A DNA stretch of 16,225 bases from Spongospora subterranea. Lineage: Eukaryota > Endomyxa > Phytomyxea > Plasmodiophorida > Plasmodiophoridae. The position numbers and the translations under genes are program-made. The stretch is from assembly GCA_900404475.1 (NCBI GenBank), contig OUQQ01000483.1, forward strand, positions 1 through 16,225, written 5' to 3'. Shown in pieces: positions 9,101 to 16,225 of this stretch (its first letter is position 1; the number at the start of each line of letters is the position of its first letter). The notes beneath the pieces were generated by a model. It was not told the DNA's origin. It did not search any database and saw nothing but the letters and a program-made list of their open reading frames with translations.

Positions 9101-9826
9101 ACAATCGTTTACTTTAACAACAAAACAAGAACCTCAAAACGGAAGCTGAACTTTGAAGCAAAACTTACCACGATCATGGACAAAGTTGCACGAATGACCT
9201 TCATTTCTTGAAGAAAAGTGCAACCCACCGTGAACACCAAAGTCAAGGTCAGTGTATGGCGATAAATGTGGAGGCCCAGAATGTTTAGGCAGTTCGGAGG
9301 CATGTAACTGGGGCCAGGCCTCTTCATGCAATAATGAAATATGGGGAGGTGGTGGTGGTCTGGGCCGCTCCGATATTGGTAATGCGTCATGAACCTGAAC
9401 AAAGAAATTTGAGGTGATGGCTTTTAAAATAAGAATAAGTGACAGACGCTATACCGCTTTCAAATGTTTTGTTAACAACAACAGAGACCAGAATTTATCA
9501 GGACATAGATCGCAGTGGAACTGCCGTTTGGCACCAGGTTCAAGGAGATATGGATGATGATACCGAAGATGTGATTTGAAGCGTTTCTCGTTGGTCAATA
9601 TGCGGTCGCAAAACGGACATCGTACACGAGGTAGTAGGTGCTCTTTCATGTGGGCCCGCAGGCCGCACCTTCGACGAAACCGTTTCCCGCAATGACATTC
9701 TCTCCGAAGCCATCGTTCTCTCTCCTCAGAAGTCATTTCGGCTCCTGGATTTCGGGATGTTTCCTCGTCGGAGCCATTTTGGCTATGAAGTTCTTCATCC
9801 AAAACGGTTGGACCATCGAAGGACAT
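6135..9826 (-). CDS. TAF1C: TAF1C-like RNA polymerase I initiation factor with N-terminal C2H2 zinc fingers, 11 exons
   Basis: TAF1C (TAFI110) is a subunit of SL1, which places TBP and Pol I on the rRNA promoter. Exons, 5' to 3' on the - strand: 9826-9455, 9394-9169, 9001-8826, 8779-8516, 8419-8237, 8185-7952, about 7880-7832 (uncertain), 7766-7568, 7389-7189, 7078-6880, 6771-6135. All junctions keep phase except those around the seventh exon. The product is about 910 residues; human TAF1C is about 870. TAF1C-like signals: a block with LPLLGDLLLDDISF (exon 4); EDGRMVLYDAS, then SSHPRVLNVATWGGIQRVDVR in two parts across exon 6; GTWGHVSIYDERF (exon 8); NEFALYRLSGRG (exon 9). These fit the WD-like propeller, followed by a helical C-terminal region (exon 11). 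Residues 1-126 carry three C2H2 fingers unknown in TAF1C: C44/C46-H59/H63 (atypical C-x-C), C70/C73-H86/H90 and C105/C108-H121/H126. Alternatively, exons 1-2 form a separate zinc-finger gene ending with a stop at 9134, and TAF1C starts at the ATG at 9017. Confidence 0.83.
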
Positions 9827-10020
9827 AACACGGACGATCGGCAGCGTCGAAATGAGGTTTCCGTTAAAAAAACGAAGAAAGCTCTGAATGAAATCAGTAA
9901 CGTAACCAACTGTACTGACACGACATTTGGACGTGGCCTCCTGGTGACGATTTATGCGCAGTAACGCATAATACTGCCTACTGTAACTAATCTGCATGGT
10001 ACACTAACTGTCACTCTATC

Positions 10021-10028
10021 TTTATATA
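10021..10028 (-). promoter_or_regulatory. TATA box upstream of the zinc-finger/TAF1C gene
   Basis: The - strand reads TATATAAA followed by G, a consensus TATA box. Transcription would start about 30 nt downstream, near 9990-9995. That lies past the in-frame ATG at 9997 and supports the ATG at 9826 as the translation start. No other core element was identified. Confidence 0.5.
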
Positions 10029-10029
10029 C

Positions 10030-11040
10030 ACCCTTGAACCCTTGGTTTACAGTACCGGTATGTATTTACTGTATCTAATCTCGAGTCGTCAGTATGGTAG
10101 TTGACTGTAGAGGGATACTGTTTTGATGCGCGCGACCATGGTACAGGCGAGTCTCGTTTATCCATCATGATCAATAAACGACACTCTTCTATCGACTCCA
10201 TAGTCCTAATTACGACGACTCGAATTTGTTCTCTCGCCTTTGCCACCGCGTTTGCAAGGGAAGTAAGTTAGAGCTAAATGATATATATTCTTACGTTTAG
10301 GTATGATTCGTCGAGTAAAGTAAAAGTAAGTATTAATCTTTCCATTTTTAACTTTTTATACATCTTTATTTTATGGATCTTAAAAAAAATAGTTTATTTT
10401 ACTCGCACAACAACTGAAGTAAAAGGTGGAGAAATGTCGATTTTTGGGTTTCGATTTACATTTCTGTGAAAAAAGCACGATTTTCCCCTAGATAACCTCG
10501 ATTTTGCATTTTATTTGCACGGCCTCTGAGCTATGGGGCGTTATGGTTCACTCTTTTGCCAGGTATAAGTACTCGTCGCTCCTGTTTGTTGTCAGGAACA
10601 AATATTGGCTGAAACCGCTTCCAACCGGGATTTGTCACAAATCCACATGTAGACTAGAAATTCCTCATAACATGAAACTTCAGCCACTACAAGTAATGAT
10701 TCTAATTTGGACAAAAATCGGCTGGCGATAAGACAGCCCAAGATCAACAATAATTAATTCAGCTTTTCTTGATTCAAAACTCAACACCAGGCAGGAAAGA
10801 ATCATCTGTTAACGGAGCAAGTTTTGACATTGATCAGGAGCTTCTTCTAGCAATTCGAAATCTGCCACTGTAGCGAAAAAAACAAGCCAATCAACTTGAC
10901 TGACTTACCCAGATTTCGGAAATCTTTTGAAATGACGATGCATCGCCTCATTGGCGCACTCGATATGTGAATATTCTCCATGATTCGAATTTTTTATTCA
11001 CGCGAGGTTTCAAGTTTTTATCGTTGTTTCGAAAGGCTGC
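10030..11040. other. A+T-rich intergenic region, no gene recognised
   Basis: The first part (to about 10250) is the upstream region of the zinc-finger/TAF1C gene; a short palindromic pair tacagta/tactgta lies near 10050-10075. From 10260 the sequence is A+T-rich with short open frames, stops in all frames and no recognised motif on either strand. Confidence 0.5.
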
Positions 11041-11560
11041 CTTTGTCAGCGTTAGAAGAATATGACGCGAACTGCTTTATACAGATGTTCAACTGGAGCG
11101 GCTCAGAATCGTGCTTTCCATGATGTCATCGTCGCTGTTGCTACACAGGATGACTGTTTGCATTTGCTTCAATGGCCGATCATGGAGCCCTGGAGGATGC
11201 CCTTCGTGATAAGATGGAAAATACTTTCCCTAACGAGATGGACATTACCTGATTGTGTTTTACCGCTGTCGTGAGTTTTCAGACCCCTTCGTTTGATACG
11301 AGGCAGTATGCTGAATTGCTTCGCATACCGGGCTTCAGGTTAGCGCGATCAATGCAGCGGATTTTGAAGTGTCTAAGAATTCCCAAAGGAAACAACAACC
11401 ACATTCTCCCGAGGCAAGTTCCGTCAATCTGCCGCGAAACATGTCGACGCACTGTTGTTAAGGATGACCGAGCTTCAAGTCATTCTCGAATGTCTCGGTT
11501 TGACAACCTTGTTCCTGAGGATCCGATAGAGCAAAACGATTGAAAAAATTCACAATCATC
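11041..11560 (+). other. Possible decayed coding sequence of unknown origin
   Basis: Several short frames look coding-like, for example HGALEDALRDKMENTFP near 11177-11230, faintly reminiscent of retroelement Gag segments, and a longer frame at 11253-11543. They are in different frames with stops between them and without convincing splice sites. A degraded retroelement is possible but unproven. Confidence 0.2.
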
Positions 11561-11744
11561 TGGTGGTATTCTCAAAATCATGTCCGAGATCATTCATCAA
11601 AATGTCGACGACCTACGTAAGAAGACGTCCCATTGGTCAAATCAAGTTCTATAATCGAAAGACAATCGACTCATATGAACGACAAACGCCATCCCAAATC
11701 CGTTCATGCTGGACATTTATGACACGTGAAATTCAGTTTTTTGA

Positions 11745-11909
11745 TCTCTGGATGTTGATTTTATACACCAGTTTTGTCCAGAACATCGTGATCGCGCACA
11801 AATCTCCTTCCAATCAGTACGGAACGGCACACACATTGAAGTCGTCTTCTGCCATTCTGGATACCGGTTCTGGAAGTTTGTTTGGGCCCCTCGCTTCATG
11901 GCCGATCGG
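11745..11909 (+). CDS. Possible upstream exon of the PD-(D/E)XK-like gene
   Basis: The frame opens after a TGA and reads LDVDFIHQFCPEHRDRAQIS, then a segment with GTHIEVVFCHSGYRFWKF and WAPRFMADR. It looks like real protein coding. It is in the same frame as the long coding region downstream, with one TGA at 11964-11966 between them. A candidate intron at 11910-11990 (GTCGCG...TGTCGCAG, 81 nt, phase 0 on both sides) would remove that stop. The exon could itself begin at an acceptor near 11770 (tatacaccag). No family was recognised. Confidence 0.35.
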
Positions 11910-12179
11910 GTCGCGTCGACTCCCATAATTTCGAGTCGCGACCGAATCTCTGGACGCGGCTGTTGATTTGTCGCACGTCCAATGTCGCAGAAATTGATTC
12001 TTTGGATGTCGAAAAGCAGTGATCATCAGAACGGTGCGTATCTACATAAAGTAGACATAAGCTCAGCCCGCCGGTCGGCGCCGATCTTCCACAACGACTC
12101 GTGGACGCATAATATTGCCGCAACTCTGCACTTGTTTCACCGTAATTACTCAAACATGACCTGTAACAGGTTGCGACTG

Positions 12180-13094
12180 ATGCCGGAGGGGATGATGGCC
12201 AGCTCCGATGATGATCTCCCACTGACACGTCCTGTCCCGTTAACGGCCATCTCTCTGGCCGAGTCCACATACCTACAGCGGACACGCGATGGTCAAGTCA
12301 ACGTACGAATCTTGGTGGGGCGCGACATCAATATTCGATCTTGGATCCAAACCAACGCTAATAATCCTTTACAACATGTCTTTGCCGAGGCTGAATTTCT
12401 CAACGGACCGATATTGAACGATAGTACAATCGGTGATCTGTTCGTGGTGAAAGTCCAGACGCCCGCCCATTGTGGATTGGTCAAACAACTGTATCAGCAG
12501 TTGGCGCACTTCGCTGGCCGCCATCGTTCTCGTCTAGAGGTTTTGGTCGGAGTCGATCTGATTGAACTGGGTCGGATTGTTCGCCCTGATGCGGTTCTCA
12601 ACCTAATTGATAACTCCAATCACACCCCTCGGATTATCTTCGAAATCGAAATCCAAAACCGGACTCCCACCCATCTTCACGATCATTTCTTGAAACATTT
12701 CGACTCATTTTTGCACGTTCATGTTGTTTTAGCGTTGAACTTCTATCGCCGTCCAACCGAGAGAAATGGCAGGAAGCCAGGGTTGACTGGCTTGGCTGCA
12801 GTGTATCGTCGCCATCGTGATGGGCATGTTGAAGTACGCGAATTCGTAGATTTCGGTGACGAACCGATGGATTTGGATATGATACAGGATCTGCCAGAAA
12901 TGTTGGCCTTCGCATATCGTCGGGAATCGGCCGGTCGATTACAAAATGAGCTGTTCTACGGAACGGTCGTGATACGCAATGAGGACGTGTTCGGATCTGT
13001 TGGGAGTCCCAATGACGATCCGTTGGAGATTAATTTGGCTGGGATGTATTCGCAATTACAGGATGCGACCGCCACCGAATCCAGTCTATTTTAA
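12180..13094 (+). CDS. Uncharacterised protein with a PD-(D/E)XK-nuclease-like core
   Basis: This is an uninterrupted frame of 304 residues from the ATG at 12180 (MPEGMMASSDDD). The frame itself is open back to 11967, with other in-frame ATGs such as 11982. The middle reads VGVDLIELGRIVRPDAVL, a hydrophilic turn, RIIFEIEIQN, a helical stretch, and FLHVHVVLALNFYRR. An RPD with Asp137, then a hydrophobic strand with E155-x-E157, then a further beta strand is the layout of the PD-(D/E)XK/Uma2-like nuclease fold; many fungal and protist proteins of unknown role share it. The usual lysine of the E-x-K motif is not seen, so activity is uncertain. The C-terminus is acidic (GDEPMDLDMIQDLPEM) and ends SSLF. 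No introns, signal peptide or membrane span are visible within this part. The fold assignment is inference from pattern only. Confidence 0.7.
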   Translation: MPEGMMASSDDDLPLTRPVPLTAISLAESTYLQRTRDGQVNVRILVGRDINIRSWIQTNANNPLQHVFAEAEFLNGPILNDSTIGDLFVVKVQTPAHCGLVKQLYQQLAHFAGRHRSRLEVLVGVDLIELGRIVRPDAVLNLIDNSNHTPRIIFEIEIQNRTPTHLHDHFLKHFDSFLHVHVVLALNFYRRPTERNGRKPGLTGLAAVYRRHRDGHVEVREFVDFGDEPMDLDMIQDLPEMLAFAYRRESAGRLQNELFYGTVVIRNEDVFGSVGSPNDDPLEINLAGMYSQLQDATATESSLF

Positions 13095-13594
13095 ACTTCA
13101 AACGCAACCCACTTTGATAAAAAACGCCCAATACCACCCAATTTCCATGAAACAAAGCTCCCAAATGTAGCATGAACCTAAATGTTTGAAAAAAATCTGC
13201 CCAGATTCTTGCCGATTATCAATACGGTCAGCGCTGAATGATCAATATTCGACCCACGCGGCGGCGGCGGATCCCAGGGGCCAAGTTAAACCAGCCATGC
13301 CAATTGTCGGTTGGTTGAAAACAGGCCCTCTGGCCTTTCGCTGATGGTTTCAACCTGCATTGAGCTAAAGTTTCTAGAGACCCTGGTGCTGAATTCCATT
13401 CCGATTGAAAACCGGAATTACGAAATATTTGATGCAGAAGAACAACCGACTTAATGCCAATGTGTGGATAAATGACGGGGACCGTCTGTTTCAGGAAACC
13501 AGATTTCTGGAGGAAAATTTGGCTTCATGTTTTGAAGCGAAGATGAGTCAGTTTTGCTCGAACATTCTAAACATCGGCTTCGGGCTGAATTTCG
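13095..13594. other. Intergenic with unassigned open frame
   Basis: This is the 3' flank of the PD-(D/E)XK-like gene, with no clear AATAAA. A + strand frame at 13405-13653 includes NANVWINDGDRLFQETRFLE and looks mildly coding-like, but no start context, partner exon or family could be identified. Confidence 0.3.
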
Positions 13595-13804
13595 ATTATT
13601 GCGTCGAATATACGGCGGATAATGCAAAACAACCAACACGCACAATATCTTAACAATGAGCGACGATTCGGCACAAAACAAATGCTAGATATGCTGGACA
13701 AATCGGCATCGCTGGCACTGATTGGTCGCCGAGTTTTGGATCTAAAATACAATAACTCCCAAGATGATATTAGGGAAAGCACAGTTTTTATATCGGCAAA
13801 ATAA
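13595..13804 (+). other. Unassigned open frame with coding-like composition
   Basis: The frame, including the ATG at 13622, gives ERRFGTKQMLDMLDKSASLA followed by LIGRRVLDLKYNNSQDD and ends at 13804. It reads like a helical protein segment but matches nothing I know. It overlaps in a different frame with the end of the 13405-13653 frame, and no GT lies in the overlap to join them, so a single intact gene is unlikely. It may be an exon of an unrecognised gene or a broken copy. Confidence 0.25.
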
Positions 13805-13817
13805 GCAAAAAACCACC

Positions 13818-14144
13818 TTAGGGATTGGCTGTCTGAGTTTCTGGAGACACCATTTTGTCCAGACACCTGAAAACTTTTTCAATGTTGCTCAAATAATAAC
13901 GAGAGGCAAACGTACGCCACACTCAGCTCGATTCTCAGCAACCGATCATTGAGCCTTGATATTTTCTCCCTCGTGGAGGCGTCTGAATCGCTGTCAAATC
14001 GGATTGGGAGAATTTACCAATTCGCTGACCAAATTTGTTGAGAAAGGAGACGATCTGAGACATGTTCACGTTGAGCATCTCAATGAACTCGCGCTGTTCC
14101 CAGTCCGCCTGGACACATTGATTTACATCAACTGTGTCCTCCAT
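13818..14144 (-). CDS. BRK1: BRICK1 (HSPC300), WAVE/SCAR complex subunit, 3 exons
   Basis: BRK1 is the small coiled-coil subunit of the WAVE regulatory complex, which controls Arp2/3-driven actin assembly at the plasma membrane. Exons on the - strand: 14144-14030, 13982-13916, 13866-13818. They give 76 residues; human BRK1 has 75. Exon 1 reads QADWEQREFIEMLNVNM and then IVSFLNKF, matching the family signature (Q-D-W-x-x-R-E-[YF]-IE, then I-x-x-F-L-N-x-F). Exon 2 completes FD and continues REKISRLNDRLLRIE, the heptad coiled coil. Exon 3 gives a short tail with VSPET, where the family has a KGET-type end. The introns are 47-49 nt. If the second intron is not removed, the protein ends at 13879 with 72 residues; the strong GTACGT donor, TTTTCAG acceptor and near-exact family length favour splicing. 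Confidence 0.9.
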
Positions 14145-14229
14145 GTCCGAATTTCACTTTATCGCCGGAAATGTCAATGTCCATTGTCCTCCCCTGTTCA
14201 TCCAAAAATAAAGTTCGGCCTCTTTCGTT

Positions 14230-14570
14230 TCACGCGTCCCGAGACATTTTTCGGGACACGGTCCGGAGCTGAACGAATACTGTAGAGAAAACCAGAATGG
14301 AGCTGAGAAAGTCATGATTGGTTAAAACAATAGGAGCAACGAGCCTGTTGATGGCTGCTGTAATTGCTTGGTGAATGTCTCGGTTGTAAGTTGTTAACTT
14401 GGACGAATAAGCGTTGCTGCTTCCAACACCATCATCGCCTGGTGCCACAGACATAATGCGATTGTGTCGCCATTGGGAAAACCAGATTGCCAAATAAGGT
14501 ATAATTTTTTGCGACCATGCTACAACCTTACTCGGGGAGAGATCGTCGTCACGTCCATGTCATCGATTGC
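14230..14570 (-). other. Unassigned - strand open frame, possible exon
   Basis: The - strand is open for about 109 codons. It includes SKVVAWSQKIIPYLAIWFSQ and MSVAPGDDGVGSSNAYSSKL, then NRDIHQAITAAINRLVAPIV. The content looks protein-like and partly hydrophobic, but I recognise no family. It could be an exon of a gene upstream of BRK1, or chance. A small hairpin, gtcccga/tcgggac at 14236-14257, lies at its 3' end. Confidence 0.25.
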
Positions 14571-14633
14571 GTATGGTCATCTTCATGGTAATAAACACAG
14601 ATAATTTCTGCAGCCAGACACCTTAGAAGCCGA

Positions 14634-14882
14634 ATGGTCAATTTTTCTAATATCGATTGCACCCAAATAAAATTAAAGCACCAACTAAATCATGAAGGTG
14701 GTTCATCAGTCCGACAACGAGGACGCCCAATCGCAGGTTTCGGACCCAGGATTTCCACGCCAACCGCGACGCCTCGCTCGAGATTCGGGAATCTGAGCTT
14801 CTATCCGGATGATGACAACCCGTCCCTTATTCTGGCAATGGCTCGGACGGATGATCAGTTTCAGGAATACTACACAGACTGA
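14634..14882 (+). other. Unassigned + strand open frame
   Basis: This frame of 82 codons starts at an ATG. Its C-terminal half contains RPIAGFGPRISTPTATPRSR and YPDDDNPSLILAMARTDDQF. It reads like a disordered, Pro/Ser/Asp-rich protein end. A preceding short ATG frame at 14518-14590 (MLQPYSGRDRR...) could be an upstream exon, but the splice pair between them would leave too short an intron. No family was recognised, and the opposite strand is also partly open here. Confidence 0.25.
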
Positions 14883-14998
14883 TGGATCGCTGGGTGTAAT
14901 TATCTTGAACTCGGGACTGACTTGTTCGATTGAGTAAGCAATGGAGTGCCGCTTGGTGCTGCCCAGGGGCGATGGGGCGTCATCGTTGGATGAATCAC
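14880..14998 (-). other. Probable coding exon of an unidentified - strand gene
   Basis: After a pyrimidine-rich acceptor (ACAATTCTTTAG) the - strand reads GDSSNDDAPSPLGSTKRHS and IAYSIEQVSPEFKIITPSD. It is open and coding-like, and the + strand shows nothing comparable. Neighbouring exons could not be fixed: the upstream stretch at 15150-15290 has an open frame containing LDVERSTLWPHSPPLTSNLA, but the phases do not join cleanly. The function is unknown. Confidence 0.35.
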
Positions 14999-15299
14999 CT
15001 AAAGAATTGTAGTTATTTCAAGATGGTGCTCAATATTAGAATAAATGTATGATGCGGCTCCTTAGGTGTCTGACTGCAAAAAGTTAACAGCGTTCATCAA
15101 ACATTAATCGGATGAGGGGGCGGGCCAATCCTCGTCGTCATCTCGGAGTAAGCCCCAGTTACGTCGAAGAGGCAACAAAGGCCAGGTTCGACGTCAAGGG
15201 CGGGCTGTGTGGCCAGAGGGTGCTGCGCTCGACGTCAAGCTGTTGTGGTGTTATTTTAACAAACCAAAGCGTCATATGCAGTTTTGCATGTTGAAGACC

Positions 15300-15988
15300 A
15301 CTGTAAGGTCTGTCGATATTTTGCAAATAGAAGTTATACGTGTTGTCGATTTAACCCAGGTTCAACTCTAATGCCGAACCATTAAGGTCTCCGGATCTCA
15401 TTATCAGCGATAGTTAATACGCCCTTGTTCATCCTAGATTCTGGCTAATCCTAGTACCAGTGATTTGTTCCCACAACCAGCTCCGCGTTCCCGAACAGCT
15501 CTGGATTGTTTGGCGCCACAAATGCAATGGTCAATGAAATGCGTTGGTGGAACGTGATGAAGGATTCTGACAGAGTTTATTCAACTTGAAAAAAGATTAA
15601 TGCCAAATAAAATTGAACTATTCTTCTGGCAGATTGAAAGACTCGAGCTGGGAAAAAGTAATTGATCTGATCCTCTAAGTTTACCAGTACCAATAAGACC
15701 TCCATTTAAAATTAGCGAAATTCAGCGGCACAAGAGAAAACCAGTACACTGAAGAATAGAATTGATAGGGAGAAAGGGATTGTTACCACAGATGGCATCG
15801 TATTGTGAACGAGGTATGACACAGCAATGATGATGGTTGATCAAGTTGAATGCCCATCCTCAAACAACGAAACTGTGAACCGTATCATTGTGAGATGATA
15901 TTCCCACCAATTTCACCAAGAATTACTCATCGTGCACATGGAAGAACAGGCCAAGTTTCCGAGCGCATCGTGTTGAGTCAATCAAGCA
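15300..15988. other. Intergenic, no gene recognised
   Basis: This is A+T-rich sequence with stops in all frames. An AATAAA lies near 15606-15611 on the + strand, without a clear gene to serve. The end of this stretch should contain the promoter and 5' leader of the gene starting at 15989. Confidence 0.4.
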
Positions 15989-16225
15989 ATGGTTTGTGCT
16001 TTACCACCTAAAGATTATAGCGATGTTGATTTGAAAGAGGTGTCTGATTTGAGAATGTGGTAAAACTGCTGATGTTTTAGACTTGTGGTCTTATGCGCGA
16101 TACTGATGATCATCGTGATCCGAATTGGGCAACATTAAGCGATTATCTTGACCGTATCACGACAGATCGAAACCGCTGGCGACCTCGCAATATGTGTTTG
16201 GCGACAAACCGAAATCTACTGTTAT
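15989..16225 (+). CDS. 5' end of an unidentified gene, cut by the window edge
   Basis: An ATG at 15989 follows an in-frame TGA and opens a 17-codon exon (MVCALPPKDYSDVDLKE). It ends at 16039 at a GTGTCT donor. The next exon starts at 16081 after ATGTTTTAG in the same phase and is open to the edge, including DPNWATLSDYLDRITTDRNR and RPRNMCLATNRNLLL. The 41-nt intron is at the short end for this locus. The frame agreement and the regular sequence argue for a real gene. I do not recognise the family from these 65 residues. Confidence 0.55.

Noticed and set aside
9638..9964. A 108-codon + strand frame
   Set aside because: It is opposite the C2H2 zinc-finger exon, whose cysteine/histidine spacing is diagnostic.
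12634..12915. - strand frame inside the PD-(D/E)XK-like gene
   Set aside because: The + strand frame is far longer and has structured protein features; the - strand reading is His/Arg-rich shadow sequence.
13935..14144. A single-exon 69-residue - strand protein starting at the BRK1 ATG
   Set aside because: The first 38 residues match BRK1, but the unspliced continuation does not. Removing the 47-nt intron at 13983-14029 recovers the BRK1 coiled coil.
14236..14257. A hairpin with a T-run resembling a bacterial terminator
   Set aside because: The locus is eukaryotic, the T-run lies in the loop rather than after the stem, and the stem is only 7 bp.
1..16225. tRNA, rRNA, CRISPR arrays or prokaryotic operons
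   Set aside because: No cloverleaf-like or rRNA-like sequence and no regularly spaced repeats were seen. The spliced genes exclude a prokaryotic operon reading.

Overview
The window reads as nuclear DNA of a compact-genome eukaryote. Three genes are split by short GT-AG introns, mostly about 40-100 nt, and their products (UTP25, a TAF1C-like factor and BRK1) are typical of animals and close relatives. BRK1 is absent from most fungi, and the TAF1C-like protein is closer to the animal form as I know it than to yeast Rrn6. I therefore infer a small-genome metazoan or other holozoan, but I cannot name the lineage. Exon models were built by hand from splice sites, reading phase and remembered family features; no alignment was run.

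Layout. Positions 1-503 hold no recognisable gene. A ten-exon UTP25 gene (rRNA processing) runs on the + strand from 504 to 3142. Positions 3143 to about 6030 are a transposon graveyard: an integrase-like scrap, a frameshifted Ty1/Copia reverse-transcriptase relic, two diverged copies of an hAT-like C-terminal motif, a long foldback hairpin, a short inverted repeat and a broken chromodomain. On the - strand, 9826 down to 6135 encodes a TAF1C-like RNA polymerase I factor whose upstream exons carry three C2H2 zinc fingers. A good TATA box lies upstream at 10021-10028.

Positions 10030 to about 11560 are A+T-rich to mixed sequence with no secure gene. On the + strand, 12180-13094 is a long uninterrupted coding region for an unassigned protein with a PD-(D/E)XK-nuclease-like core. 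It may extend upstream through an intron at 11910-11990. BRK1 lies on the - strand at 13818-14144 in three small exons. The last 2 kb contain fragmentary coding signals of unknown identity on both strands, and the first two exons of a + strand gene that runs off the right edge.

Two of the three recognised genes, UTP25 (small-subunit processome) and TAF1C (Pol I promoter recognition), serve ribosome production and point towards each other across the transposon relics. The observations most worth checking are the zinc-finger/TAF1C joining, in which the third finger is completed only across a splice junction, and the PD-(D/E)XK-like gene.
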